Positions 51,383-61,505 of a stretch of 64,000 nt of DNA are shown here, piece by piece; the first letter of the stretch is position 1; every line of letters begins with the position of its first letter. Origin of the DNA: Nocardia niwae NBRC 108934 = DSM 45340. GTDB taxonomy: Bacteria > Actinomycetota > Actinomycetes > Mycobacteriales > Mycobacteriaceae. The stretch covers positions 275,086-339,085 of the forward strand of contig NZ_BDCK01000020.1 of the NCBI RefSeq assembly GCF_001613465.1, written 5' to 3'. The position numbers and the translations under genes were made by a program. The notes beneath the pieces were generated by a model. It was not told where the DNA came from, made no database searches, and saw only the letters and a list, made by a program, of their open reading frames with translations.

Positions 51383-53356
51383 ATGTCACTGCCGCCGCGG
51401 ATCGGCCTCGTTCGCCCGCTCGTGATCAGCGTCCTGCTGGCCGCGATCTCCCTGCTCGGCGCTGCGCAGCTCGCGGCGGAACCTCCGCTGCGGATGAACA
51501 CCTACGTGGAGGACCAGGCCGGGGCGCTCGACGCGGGTCAGCTCGATCGGGTGCGCGGCGCGGTCGACCGGCTCTACGCCGACCAGCGGATCCGGCTGTG
51601 GGTGGTGTACGTGCGCGGCTTCGACGGGCAAGACCCGCGGGACTGGGCCCGGCGCACCGCGTCGATGTCCGGGTTCGGCGAACGGGATCTGCTGCTCGCG
51701 GTGGCCACCGAGGATCGCGCGTACTGGCTGGAGGGCCAAGTGCCCGGCGGGGTGAGCGATTCGGAACTCGACGACATCCTGCTCGGCGACCTCGAACCGG
51801 CCTTGCGCGAGGGGCGGTGGGCCGACGCGGGGGTCGCGACCGCCGACGGGCTGGACGCGGCGATGCGCGGCGGCGGGGTGAACGTGCGCGCGCTGCTGGT
51901 GATCGGTCTGCTTGTCGTCCTGGTTGCGGGCGGCCTCGTCTGGTACGCGCGCAAACGGCGTCGCGACCGGTCCGCGGCGGAGTTGGCCGCGGCGCGGCAA
52001 CTGGATCCGGAGAACACGGCGGCGCTGTCCGCGCTGCCGTTGGACGCGCTGCACGCGCGCTCCAGGGAGGTGCTGGTGGAGATCGACAACGCGATCCGCA
52101 CCAGCGGCGAGGAACTCGACCTGGCCGCCGGCGAGTTCGGCGCTACCGCCACCATGCCCTTCCGTATCGCCCTCGACCAGGCGAAGGCCGCCGCCGCCGA
52201 GGCGTTCGCGATCCGGCAGCGCCTCGACGACGCCATCCCGGAGACAGCCGACGAGCAGCGCGCAGCGCTGGTCGAGCTGATCGGCACCGTCGGGCGCGCC
52301 GACCGCGCACTCGACGCACAGGTCACCGAGTTCGACGCCATGCGCGATCTGCTGCTCGATGCCGCGAACCGGCTGGACACGCTCATCAGGGACGTCGTCG
52401 ACGTCACCGCCCGGATCCCGCACTCGGAGGCGGAGCTGAGCAGGCTCACCGCCACCCATCCGGCAAGTGTGCTCGCGCCGATCCAGGACAACGTGCGAAT
52501 GGCGCGGGAGCGCATCGACTTCGCGGAGCAGAACATCGACGCGGGACGGTCCGCGCTCGCCGAGCCGGTCGGCGAGCAGGGCGGCGCGGTCGCCGCGATT
52601 CGCGCCGCCGAAGCCGCGATCGGTCAGGCCCGCGCCCTGCTCGACGCGGTGGACAATGCGGCGGCCGCGATCCAGCAGGCCCGCGACGGCCTTCCGGGCG
52701 TGCTGGACGAGCTGCGCCGCGACCTCACCGCCGCCACCGAGCTGTCCGGCTACGGCGGGCCGGAGCTGGCGGACGCCCGCACCGCGGCGCAGTCCGCGCT
52801 GGCGAAGGCGACGTCCGCGGCGGACGCCGATCCGCTGAGCGCCTTTCACGACGCCGTCACCGCCGATGCCGATCTCGACCGCGCCGTCGCGGCCGCCACC
52901 GATCGCAAACTCGCCGCCGAGGACCTGCGACGCAGACTCGATCGGGCGCTCACCGACGCGCGCGCCCGGATCGGCGCGGCCGCCGACTACGTCACCACGC
53001 GGCGCGGCGGCATCGACGCCGACGCCCGCACCCGCCTGTCGGAAGCGCAGCGCAACCTCGACGACGCGCAGCGGCTGAGCGCGAGCGACCCCGCCGACGC
53101 GCTGCGCCGCGCGCAGGCGGCGGCGGATCTGGCCGGGCGCGCGCTGCAGGAGGCGCAGGCCGGCGTGCGGGCCTGGGAGGCGACGCGGACGCCCTCCGGA
53201 GGCGCCCAGACCGGAGCGGTGCTCGGCGGCATCCTGCTCGAAGGGCTCCTGCGCGGGGCCGCGAGCGGCGCCCGGCGCTCCGGCGGCGGCTGGATCCCCG
53301 GGTCCTACGGCGGGTCCTCCGGTTCTCGGCGGATCGGTCGCGGCGGGAGGTTCTGA
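51383..53356 (+). CDS. TPM-domain membrane protein (Rv2345-like)
   Basis: 657 residues; M. tuberculosis Rv2345 is similar in size and place. A signal peptide or anchor (RPLVISVLLAAISLLGAAQLA) is followed by a TPM domain (~40-160: RMNTYVEDQAGALDAGQLDRV), a membrane helix at ~172-190, a long Ala/Asp/Arg-rich coiled-coil region and a Gly/Ser tail. It sits in the envelope; the role is unknown. A -10-like TAGATT (51371-51376) and six bases precede ATG, so the transcript is probably leaderless. Confidence 0.9.
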   Translation: MSLPPRIGLVRPLVISVLLAAISLLGAAQLAAEPPLRMNTYVEDQAGALDAGQLDRVRGAVDRLYADQRIRLWVVYVRGFDGQDPRDWARRTASMSGFGERDLLLAVATEDRAYWLEGQVPGGVSDSELDDILLGDLEPALREGRWADAGVATADGLDAAMRGGGVNVRALLVIGLLVVLVAGGLVWYARKRRRDRSAAELAAARQLDPENTAALSALPLDALHARSREVLVEIDNAIRTSGEELDLAAGEFGATATMPFRIALDQAKAAAAEAFAIRQRLDDAIPETADEQRAALVELIGTVGRADRALDAQVTEFDAMRDLLLDAANRLDTLIRDVVDVTARIPHSEAELSRLTATHPASVLAPIQDNVRMARERIDFAEQNIDAGRSALAEPVGEQGGAVAAIRAAEAAIGQARALLDAVDNAAAAIQQARDGLPGVLDELRRDLTAATELSGYGGPELADARTAAQSALAKATSAADADPLSAFHDAVTADADLDRAVAAATDRKLAAEDLRRRLDRALTDARARIGAAADYVTTRRGGIDADARTRLSEAQRNLDDAQRLSASDPADALRRAQAAADLAGRALQEAQAGVRAWEATRTPSGGAQTGAVLGGILLEGLLRGAASGARRSGGGWIPGSYGGSSGSRRIGRGGRF

Positions 53357-53392
53357 TCGCGACTCGATCCGGAGACCCGGCACGCGTGCCGA

Positions 53393-54655
53393 TCAGCGGC
53401 CGCCCGCCGCCGTCAAGGCGGTCAGCTCGGCCCGCACCGCCTCGGGCAGGCCGTCGGCGTGCGCGCCGCCGCCGAGCACGCCGACCGCCAGCTCGCCGGC
53501 GAAGGTGTAGCCGAGAAACGTGACCGCGGCCGACGCGCCCGCGGACGGGCGGGGATGCGCCGAGACGTAGACGATCTCGTAATCGGTGAGCTCGAGACCG
53601 GGGGGCGTGCGGAACACCGGGACGACTCCGGTGTTGGTTACCGCGATGTGCCCGGCCAGTGAATGAATCCTGCTCTCGCCGTAGATATCCGGGAAGTGCA
53701 GCACGGACTGCTGCACGACGCCTTCGGACAGGTCGCGGGTCAGACGGGCCGAAATCCGCTGTGCCAGTTCGAGCGGGCTGGCGGCAGGGTCCACGGTGGC
53801 CGCGAAGCAGGCGAGCCCGGCCATATTGGTGCCCGCCGCCGCGGTGACCGGCGGATCCAGCCGGGCGCGCAGGTCAACCGGGTACAGACAGCCCAACGAT
53901 GTTGCGCCGCCGACGGTCTCACGCGCATACGCACGCAGCAGCGCGGCGGTCAGCAGGCCGTTCACCGTTACGCCGGTGCCGCGGGCGAGCTCGGTGATCC
54001 GGGCGGTGGCCTCGCGATTCAGCCGCACGCGCACCGGGCGGGTGAGCGAGCTCGGCGCCGGTTGCGCACTGCCGGGCGGCACGTCGCGTGCCTCCAGCGG
54101 AAGCGGCTTGGTCACGTCTTCGAATCCGGACGTCGCGGTCCTGGTGATGCCGCGGGCCGCGACATGCCACTCCAACGACTGCGGAATATCTTGCACGACA
54201 GCATTTACCGGCTGCCGTTCGACGACATCGCTATAAAGGCCCCACAGTCGCGACAGCAGCTCGACGCAGTGGCCCGCGTCGGCGACGCTGTGGTGAGCGA
54301 ACAGCGTGATCCGCCATTCCTCCGCGCCCGAACCGACCACGTCCAGATAGGCCAGTTGCACCGCCGGATCCATCGCGGGAATGCCGATCACCGCCACGTC
54401 ACCTCCACGTACGGAAACCGGGGTCCAGGCCGTCTCGTCCGCGGCGAGCAGATATCCCTGTCCCGTAGCTTCTTCGGCGATGCGGCAACCGATCACCGGA
54501 CACGTCCGCCGTAACGCCGCGAAGGCTTCCCGCAGCGCCGTCACATCCAGCGCTCCCCGTACCGACACCGACCGGCCCGTATAGGTGCCGTGCCGCACGA
54601 ACCGCTGCTCCGACGGCGCGAGCGTCCGAATCAGAGCGTCCTCATCCCTCAACAC
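53393..54655 (-). CDS. PapA-like acyltransferase (condensation-domain fold)
   Basis: 420 residues, the length of mycobacterial PapA5. The catalytic motif HHSVADAGH (His121, His122, Asp126) corresponds to HHxxxDG, with Ala in place of the Gly. Later segments (LLTAALLRAYARET, IAVTNTGVVPVFRTPPGLEL) fit the PapA/condensation fold. Such enzymes move acyl groups from thioesters to lipid alcohols. No PKS adjoins it, so the acyl donor and acceptor are unknown. GTG 54655 is preferred because the fold begins here. It is divergent from tenA, 70 bases away. Confidence 0.88.
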   Translation of the reverse strand: MLRDEDALIRTLAPSEQRFVRHGTYTGRSVSVRGALDVTALREAFAALRRTCPVIGCRIAEEATGQGYLLAADETAWTPVSVRGGDVAVIGIPAMDPAVQLAYLDVVGSGAEEWRITLFAHHSVADAGHCVELLSRLWGLYSDVVERQPVNAVVQDIPQSLEWHVAARGITRTATSGFEDVTKPLPLEARDVPPGSAQPAPSSLTRPVRVRLNREATARITELARGTGVTVNGLLTAALLRAYARETVGGATSLGCLYPVDLRARLDPPVTAAAGTNMAGLACFAATVDPAASPLELAQRISARLTRDLSEGVVQQSVLHFPDIYGESRIHSLAGHIAVTNTGVVPVFRTPPGLELTDYEIVYVSAHPRPSAGASAAVTFLGYTFAGELAVGVLGGGAHADGLPEAVRAELTALTAAGGR

Positions 54656-54725
54656 ACCGCAAGGGTGCGGCACCACCGGCACGGGTGCAAACCGACCGGG
54701 CGGACGGATGCGGAAGACTGCCGGT

Positions 54726-55334
54726 ATGAGTCTCGCGGCGCACTTGGAGAAGATCGGCCTGCCCTCGGTGGACGAACAACTCGCCCATCCCACCGTGGTG
54801 GGTATCGCGGAGGGCACCCTGCCCGAACCGGTCTTCCGGTCCTGGTTGGAGCAGGACTACCTGTTCCTGCTCGACTACGTCCGGGTGTTCGCGCGCCTCG
54901 CCTGGCAGGCTCCGGCCGCCCATCTCGGTGACCTCGTCGACCTCGCGCATGCCACCTATCACGAGGAACTGTCGCTGCACCGCTCGCTGGCCGCCGAGTT
55001 CGGCGCCGATCTCGACGGCGCCGTCAAAGGCGGCCCGTGCGCGGCGTACACGGCGTTTCTGCTGGACTCCGCCGCATCCTACGGCGAGGGACTCGCCGCC
55101 TTGTATCCGTGCATGTGGGGATATTCCACGCTCGGCGCGCGACTGGCGCAGCGGCCGCCCGCCGAACCGCGCTACCGCCGCTGGGTCGACACCTACGCCG
55201 ATCCGGGCTTCGCGGCCCTGACCCGTCGCTGCGCGCAGATGATCGACGAGTCCGGCGCGGACCCGGCCCGCGCGGAATCGCTTTTCCGCGAGGGCCTGCG
55301 GCACGAGTTGGCGTTCTGGGACGTTCCCCGCTGA
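54726..55334 (+). CDS. tenA: TenA-type aminopyrimidine aminohydrolase
   Basis: 202 residues of the TenA/THI-4 fold with Asp44 (EQDYLFLLDY), Cys129 (YPCMWGY) and Glu194 (RHELAFWD), the known catalytic set of TenA_C proteins. It hydrolyses aminopyrimidines from degraded thiamin for salvage into the HMP pathway, in the cytoplasm. No thiamin riboswitch or other thiamin gene is seen next to it. GGAAG lies about nine bases before ATG 54726. The following DUF1707 gene may be co-transcribed. Confidence 0.88.
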   Translation: MSLAAHLEKIGLPSVDEQLAHPTVVGIAEGTLPEPVFRSWLEQDYLFLLDYVRVFARLAWQAPAAHLGDLVDLAHATYHEELSLHRSLAAEFGADLDGAVKGGPCAAYTAFLLDSAASYGEGLAALYPCMWGYSTLGARLAQRPPAEPRYRRWVDTYADPGFAALTRRCAQMIDESGADPARAESLFREGLRHELAFWDVPR

Positions 55335-55378
55335 CCTCGTTCCTTCCCGCCACCGGCCGGGTGACCTACGCTCACATC

Positions 55379-55768
55379 GTGAGTCAGGACCACGTGCGGG
55401 CGTCGGACGCCGATCGGGAGAAGATCATCGACCGGCTGCGCCTTGCGATGAACGAGGGCAGGCTGTCGCTGGCCGAATTCGATGATCGGCTGCAACAGGT
55501 GTATTCCGCCAAGACCTATGGCGAGCTGACGCCGTTGCTGTCCGACCTTCCCGCGCAACGCGACTCGCAGCCGGCGCGCGCAAAGGGCATCCCCCAGTGG
55601 ATCACGATCATGTGGACGCCGTGGGTCTTCGTCAACGTATTGTGCGTGGCGATCTATCTGGCCACCGGCGCGGGCTATTTCTGGCCGTTCTGGGTCGCGG
55701 TGCCGTGGGGCCTGGCGCTGCTCATCCCGACCACGATCGGCATCACCACCCGCAAGAAGGGCGCCTGA
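55379..55768 (+). CDS. DUF1707 protein with two membrane helices
   Basis: 129 residues. The first ~60 are a DUF1707/SHOCT-like domain (VRASDADREKIIDRLRLAMNEGRLSLAEFDDRLQQVY), then a linker and two membrane helices (FVNVLCVAIYLATG, FWPFWVAVPWGLALLIP). Function of the family is unknown. The start is probably GTG 55379; GTG 55361 six codons upstream is possible. It lies 44 bases after tenA and converges with glyS. Confidence 0.85.
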   Translation: MSQDHVRASDADREKIIDRLRLAMNEGRLSLAEFDDRLQQVYSAKTYGELTPLLSDLPAQRDSQPARAKGIPQWITIMWTPWVFVNVLCVAIYLATGAGYFWPFWVAVPWGLALLIPTTIGITTRKKGA

Positions 55769-55816
55769 ACGACAGCGCCCCGTGGCCGGGAACGACCACG
55801 GGGCGGCGCGGCGAAC

Positions 55817-57208
<1,392 letters not shown>

Positions 57209-57343
57209 GCGAGAATTCTCCATCCACTGCGAGTCGGATTTTTGCATTGCCCCGACACGATAGTTTTGTGTCGAGACCGCGATTGTGCCCAGCCTATCGG
57301 CAGCGCCCGCAGCGGTTTCAACCGCACGGTTCGGCGTGCCTGT

Positions 57344-57373
57344 TTGACATGCGCACCTGTGCATATGCAAACT
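57344..57373 (+). promoter_or_regulatory. smtB-zur promoter with palindrome
   Basis: A consensus -35 TTGACA (57344-57349) is followed at 18-base spacing by a -10-like CAAACT (57368-57373). The perfect palindrome TGCATATGCA (57360-57369) overlaps the -10 region. In mycobacteria SmtB represses its own operon through an AT-centred inverted repeat, so this is the likely operator. Confidence 0.5.
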
Positions 57374-57403
57374 GGTAATGCTTTCCATTAAGGAGTTGGT
57401 GAA

Positions 57404-57754
57404 ATGACCGCCGAGACCGCCGCGGCGCCGCCGCACAACCCGTATCGGTCGCCCGGACCGGCGCCGGTACCCCCGCGAGCCGTGCTGGAGGACGCGGGTG
57501 AGTTGTTGCGGGCGCTGGCCGCGCCGGTCCGGATTGCTATCGTGCTGCAGTTGCGCGAGTCACCGCGGTGTGTGCACGAATTGGTCGACGCGCTCGGTGT
57601 CACGCAACCGCTGGTCAGTCAGCATCTGCGTATCCTCAAGGCCGCCGGTGTCGTGCACGGTGAGCGTTCGGGTCGCGAGGTGCTCTACGAACTCGTCGAC
57701 GACCACCTGGCGCACATCGTCGTCGACGCCGTCGCGCACGCCGAGGAAGGGTGA
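57404..57754 (+). CDS. smtB: SmtB/ArsR-type zinc-sensing repressor
   Basis: 116 residues with an ArsR winged helix ([34 protein letters not shown]). The C-terminal alpha5 metal site has Asp99, His101, His112 and Glu115 in the exact D-x-H...H-x2-E spacing of SmtB, so it senses zinc. AAGGAG lies nine bases before ATG. It is followed three bases later by zur; as in M. tuberculosis Rv2358-Rv2359, SmtB represses the operon when zinc is low. Confidence 0.94.
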   Translation: MTAETAAAPPHNPYRSPGPAPVPPRAVLEDAGELLRALAAPVRIAIVLQLRESPRCVHELVDALGVTQPLVSQHLRILKAAGVVHGERSGREVLYELVDDHLAHIVVDAVAHAEEG

Positions 57755-57757
57755 TTC

Positions 57758-58192
57758 GTGCCAGACAACACGACCGTTCCGCAGAAACCGGTCGGCATCC
57801 GCAGCACCAGGCAGCGCAGCGCCATCGCCGCGCTGCTCGGTGACATCGACGAGTTCCGCTCCGCGCAGGACCTACACGACGAGCTGCGCAAGCGCGGCGA
57901 GGGCATCGGCCTGACCACCGTCTACCGGACGCTGCAGTCGCTGGCCGACGCGGGCATGGTCGACGTGCTGCGCACCGACTCCGGCGAGTCGGTCTACCGC
58001 CAGTGCTCCACCGGCCATCACCATCACCTGGTGTGCAGGCATTGCGGCCGCACCGTGGAGGTCGAGGGCCCCACAGTGGAGGCGTGGGCCGAGGCGATCG
58101 CGGGCGAGTACGGCTTCACCGAGATCAGCCACACCCTCGAGGTGTTCGGCACCTGCACGACATGCGGGACGGCACGCCGAGCAGAGAGGTAA
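57758..58192 (+). CDS. zur: Zinc uptake regulator Zur (FurB)
   Basis: 144 residues of the Fur family. The DNA-binding helix region is GLTTVYRTLQSLADAGMV; metal residues include Cys83, His87-His90, Cys93/Cys96 (CRHC) and Cys133/Cys136 (CTTC). With zinc it represses zinc-uptake and alternative ribosomal protein genes. GTG 57758 starts three bases after the smtB stop, confirming one operon. The order smtB-zur is conserved with mycobacteria. Confidence 0.95.
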   Translation: MPDNTTVPQKPVGIRSTRQRSAIAALLGDIDEFRSAQDLHDELRKRGEGIGLTTVYRTLQSLADAGMVDVLRTDSGESVYRQCSTGHHHHLVCRHCGRTVEVEGPTVEAWAEAIAGEYGFTEISHTLEVFGTCTTCGTARRAER

Positions 58193-58319
58193 TCGGCCCG
58201 CTTCCCGCCGTGTCCGGTTAACGCGGCTGCGACCAGCGAAGATTCATCGGCGAGATCCTCGCGGCCCCGGACCGATCCGGGTCCGGCACGAAGGATCCGC
58301 CATCTGCTGGGGAGGCAGC

Positions 58320-59285
58320 GTGTCAACCACCATCGACTCATTCGCACACCCGGTGCGCCGCCGGGCCGTCACCGTCGCCGGGGCCACGCTCGTCGTGGCC
58401 TCGGCGCTGTTGCTTTCGGCGTGCCAGGACGAGGACGGCACGCCGGTGGCGGTCCCGTCGGCCACCGCCACCGCGGTCGCCACCGCGCCGGGCGGGACGA
58501 GCGGGCAGTCGACCGTCCGCACCGTCGGCAAAACCGGCTGGTACGACGGATTCGACATCACCGTGGACAAGGCCACGGTCGTGCCGGACGAGTACGGCGG
58601 CGCGAAGGTGCGCATCGATATCACCTACAAGAACACCACGCCGGACAACCGCGCGTTGAGCATCACACCGTCGCTGCTGGTCGGCAGAGAGGTGGACGGC
58701 GGGGCCGTCTTCGACAGCCCCACGGTGCCCGGCAACGGCGCGGCCACCGGCACGGCCACCACGTCTTTCCAATCCGCGAAGGACGCCGAGCACCTCATCG
58801 ACACCATGACCATCGTCTACGGCCAGGCGGCGGACAACCAGACCACGATCCCGCTCGCCGCGGCGGGCAAGGTGGACAGCGTCCGGCCGAAGACGCTGGC
58901 CGTCACCGGCACCCTGGTGCAGGACCAGACGACCATCCGGGTCACCGGCGGCCGCATCAGCCCGAGCTACACCGAGAACGAGAACGGCAAATCCGACCTG
59001 GCCCTGCGCATCGAACTCGTCGGCGGGCCGGGCATCCCCGCGGGCGGAACGAACATCTACTACGACTACTTCACCGTCCGGACTCCCGGCGGCCAGACCG
59101 TGGCCGCCGACATCCGCGGCCCGATCAACGAGTTGCTCAACGCGAACGAGACCATCGACAACCCGAAGAACTACGTGATCTTCGTGGTTCCCTCCCCCGG
59201 CACCGGCCCCTACACGGTGACCTACAACGCCCAGAAGCAAGAGGGCGCGGCCACCGCGCCAACCCTGTCGTTCACCATCGACTGA
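58320..59285 (+). CDS. Lipoprotein of unknown function
   Basis: 321 residues. The signal peptide (AVTVAGATLVVASALLLSAC) ends in a lipobox LSAC with Cys35 as the predicted lipidated residue. A short Thr/Ala spacer leads into beta-rich repeats (YDGFDITVDKATVVPDEYGG), resembling DUF4352-like surface folds. It is anchored to the outer face of the cytoplasmic membrane. GGGGAGG stands five bases before GTG 58320. A strong terminator hairpin follows. Confidence 0.8.
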   Translation: MSTTIDSFAHPVRRRAVTVAGATLVVASALLLSACQDEDGTPVAVPSATATAVATAPGGTSGQSTVRTVGKTGWYDGFDITVDKATVVPDEYGGAKVRIDITYKNTTPDNRALSITPSLLVGREVDGGAVFDSPTVPGNGAATGTATTSFQSAKDAEHLIDTMTIVYGQAADNQTTIPLAAAGKVDSVRPKTLAVTGTLVQDQTTIRVTGGRISPSYTENENGKSDLALRIELVGGPGIPAGGTNIYYDYFTVRTPGGQTVAADIRGPINELLNANETIDNPKNYVIFVVPSPGTGPYTVTYNAQKQEGAATAPTLSFTID

Positions 59286-59292
59286 TCCGATC

Positions 59293-59337
59293 CCGCAGCC
59301 ATTCCCGCCGGGGAATCCCCGACGGGAATGGCTGCGG
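59293..59337. terminator. Bidirectional terminator hairpin
   Basis: CCGCAGCCATTCCCG (59293-59307) and CGGGAATGGCTGCGG (59323-59337) are perfect 15-base arms; the loop itself can form GGGG-AAT-CCCC. It lies between the convergent lipoprotein and membrane-protein genes and can end transcription of both. Confidence 0.8.
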
Positions 59338-59368
59338 TGACGACCGTCCCGGACCGGGCGGACTCGAT

Positions 59369-60340
59369 TCAGCCGACCGGGACCGCGTCCCGAGCCGGTG
59401 CCCGCGTCTCGGCCGGACGGCCGCGCAGCGCGGCCACACCGAGCAGCGCGAGCGCGACCGCGGCCCAGACCAGTAGCACCACCAACGGCCCGGTCGCGGC
59501 GGCGCCGTCGAAGAACGCGATCGAGCGCAGGAGCGACGCGGCCGCACCCGGGGGCAGCAACTGCCCGATGGCGCCCCAGGGCTGCGGCAGCAGCTCCGGC
59601 GCGGACGTGGCCGCCGAGAACGGGTTGCCGATCAGCAGCATGGTGAGGGCGGCGATGCCGATTCCGGCCCGCCCGAGCACGGCGGCCAGCCCGACGACCG
59701 CGCCGGCCACCGCGAACGACACCAGTCCGGCGACCGCCGCGAGCGCCGGGTAGGACCCGGGCACCACCGACATCCAGCCTTGGATGATCGCCATGCCGAG
59801 CAGTCCGCCGACGACGCCGAAGGTCGCCAGTCCGATCAGGCGGCCGCCGATCGCCGGGATCAGCAGTGCCAGGAGCACACCGGCCGCGATGCCGGACATC
59901 ACCAGCGGCAGCACCATGGCGCCGAACGCGGTGCCGCGCGGATCGTCGGAGTCGGCGGCCACCACGTCCTCGACTCGTGCGGCGGGCGCACCGGAGAGCT
60001 GCTGCCCGATCTGGGTGAGTTGCTGCGCGACAGCGGGACTCGCGCCGGAGGCGACCAGCACGCGCGGCGGTCCGTCGCCGGTGACGATCGCGCCGTACAC
60101 CTCCCGGTCCTGGATCGCGGCACGCGCGGCGGCCTCGTCCGCGGGCGTACTGATCTCGAAGGCGCCCGGACTGTGCTCGGCGAGCTTGCCGGTGACCATC
60201 GCGGCCTGCGGGCCGGTGACGGCCAGCGGCAGGTCACGCGGCGCGATGTTGGCGGCAGGCCAGGCGAACGCGATCAGCATCAGCGCCTGGAGCAGGGCGG
60301 CGCCGAGGCCGAGAGCGAACGCCCGCGGCATGGTGTTCAT
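59369..60340 (-). CDS. YhgE/Pip-like ABC-2-type membrane protein
   Basis: 323 residues: an N-terminal membrane helix, an outside domain of ~110 residues (LPLAVTGPQAAM, VYGAIVTGDGPPRVLVASGASP) and about five C-terminal membrane helices. This matches the YhgE/Pip and ABC-2 permease-like family, with no ATPase nearby. AGGAG lies seven bases before ATG 60340. It is divergent from a TetR gene with paired operators between them, so it is probably the TetR-controlled export component. Confidence 0.85.
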   Translation of the reverse strand: MNTMPRAFALGLGAALLQALMLIAFAWPAANIAPRDLPLAVTGPQAAMVTGKLAEHSPGAFEISTPADEAAARAAIQDREVYGAIVTGDGPPRVLVASGASPAVAQQLTQIGQQLSGAPAARVEDVVAADSDDPRGTAFGAMVLPLVMSGIAAGVLLALLIPAIGGRLIGLATFGVVGGLLGMAIIQGWMSVVPGSYPALAAVAGLVSFAVAGAVVGLAAVLGRAGIGIAALTMLLIGNPFSAATSAPELLPQPWGAIGQLLPPGAAASLLRSIAFFDGAAATGPLVVLLVWAAVALALLGVAALRGRPAETRAPARDAVPVG

Positions 60341-60357
60341 GACCTTCTCCTAAAAAT

Positions 60358-60436
60358 CGAATGCTCGTTCTTTTTAGTTGCGCCTACCGTCGCACGGGGT
60401 CGGGAAGTTGTCAAGAACGGATATTCGTTTTACTTT
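60358..60436. promoter_or_regulatory. Paired TetR-type operators in a divergent promoter
   Basis: AAGAACGGATATTCG (60413-60427) and, inverted, AAGAACGAGCATTCG (complement of 60358-60372) are near-identical sites. The right one overlaps the -35 area of a leaderless promoter: a -10-like TACTTT (60431-60436), six bases, then ATG 60443. The left one lies just before the membrane gene's ribosome site. Confidence 0.65.
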
Positions 60437-60442
60437 GGGCCC

Positions 60443-61060
60443 ATGCCCCGAGTCACCGAAGAGCACCTCGAACGCCGCAGGCAGCAGATCCTGGACGCCG
60501 CGCGGCGCTGCTTCGCCCGCAAGGGGTTCCACGAGACCTCCATGCAGGATGTGTTCGCGGAATCCGGACTCTCGGCCGGCGCGGTCTACCGCTACTTCAA
60601 AAGCAAGGACGAACTGATCACCGCACTCGCCACGGAAACGACGGTGTCGCTGCGCATCGCCATGGACGAGGCGATCCGCCACGATCCGCTGCCGACGCCC
60701 GCCGAATTGATCACCATGATCGCGGAGGAGGTGGTGCGGCGCAGCGGACCCGACGGCCCGGTGCGACTGGCGCCGCAAGCCTGGGCGCTGGCCTTGGTGC
60801 ATCCGCAAGCGGCGGTGATGGTCCGCGACACGATGTTCGCGATGCGCGCGCTCTGGGTGGTCTACGCCGAACGGATGCGCGACAAAGGCTGGCTACCCGA
60901 AGACGCCGACATCGACGCCGTGGCCAAAGCGATCATCGGACTGCTGCCGGGATTCATCCTCCAGCACCTCATTCTGGGCGACCTCGACCCGCAGACACTG
61001 GCGCGCGGCGTGCGCACCCTCCTCCCCTACGGCGAGCCCGCCGATCCGATCGCCGGATGA
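60443..61060 (+). CDS. TetR-family repressor
   Basis: 205 residues with an N-terminal TetR helix-turn-helix (RRRQQILDAARRCFARKGFHETSMQ, then AGAVYRYFKSKDEL) and a helical ligand-binding C-terminal domain. It probably represses itself and the divergent YhgE-like membrane gene through the two similar operators between them. ATG 60443 is six bases from a -10-like TACTTT and has no ribosome site, so it is read from a leaderless mRNA. The ligand is unknown. Confidence 0.93.
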   Translation: MPRVTEEHLERRRQQILDAARRCFARKGFHETSMQDVFAESGLSAGAVYRYFKSKDELITALATETTVSLRIAMDEAIRHDPLPTPAELITMIAEEVVRRSGPDGPVRLAPQAWALALVHPQAAVMVRDTMFAMRALWVVYAERMRDKGWLPEDADIDAVAKAIIGLLPGFILQHLILGDLDPQTLARGVRTLLPYGEPADPIAG

Positions 61061-61080
61061 GGCGGTGCGGCCGCGCCGCC

Positions 61081-61491
61081 TCAGGGCAGCAGACCCTGCC
61101 TGGCTCGGCTCGCGTTGGACAGCACGAGCAGCAGCATGGTGGTGAGGGCCTGATCGTCGAGGCCGGCGGCGGGGAAGGTGTAGCGCAGGATGACATCGGC
61201 CAGGCCGCCGCGGGCGATCACCGTGAGCGAACCGAATTGCAGCGCGTTGTTGCGTTCGGCGACGCGCTTGTGCAGCTGCGCTTTCAGCGGCCGATCCCAA
61301 GCCAGCACGCAGGTGAGGCTCAGCACGTCCAAACCGGGCGCCAGGTTCACCGCGCGCAGCGAGGAGAGCGCGCCCTCGTACTCGAAGCCCAGCGACCCGT
61401 CGGCGTCGACGCGCACGTCGACGCCGTAGCTCGACAGGCAGGCACCGGCCCGCGCCTGGAGTTCCCGGTCCGGAGTCACCGCTGCGTCCAT
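61081..61491 (-). CDS. YbjN-domain protein (Rv2360c-like)
   Basis: 136 residues of the YbjN sensory fold (RVDADGSLGFEYEGA, LKAQLHKRVAERNNALQFGSL, DVILRYTFPA). It stands directly after uppS on the minus strand, in the same position as M. tuberculosis Rv2360c. The exact role is unknown; YbjN proteins are linked to stress and type III secretion-like chaperone folds. The gap to the uppS stop is about 14 bases, so both are probably co-transcribed. Confidence 0.82.
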   Translation of the reverse strand: MDAAVTPDRELQARAGACLSSYGVDVRVDADGSLGFEYEGALSSLRAVNLAPGLDVLSLTCVLAWDRPLKAQLHKRVAERNNALQFGSLTVIARGGLADVILRYTFPAAGLDDQALTTMLLLVLSNASRARQGLLP

Positions 61492-61505
61492 ATTCGTGCC
61501 GCCGT

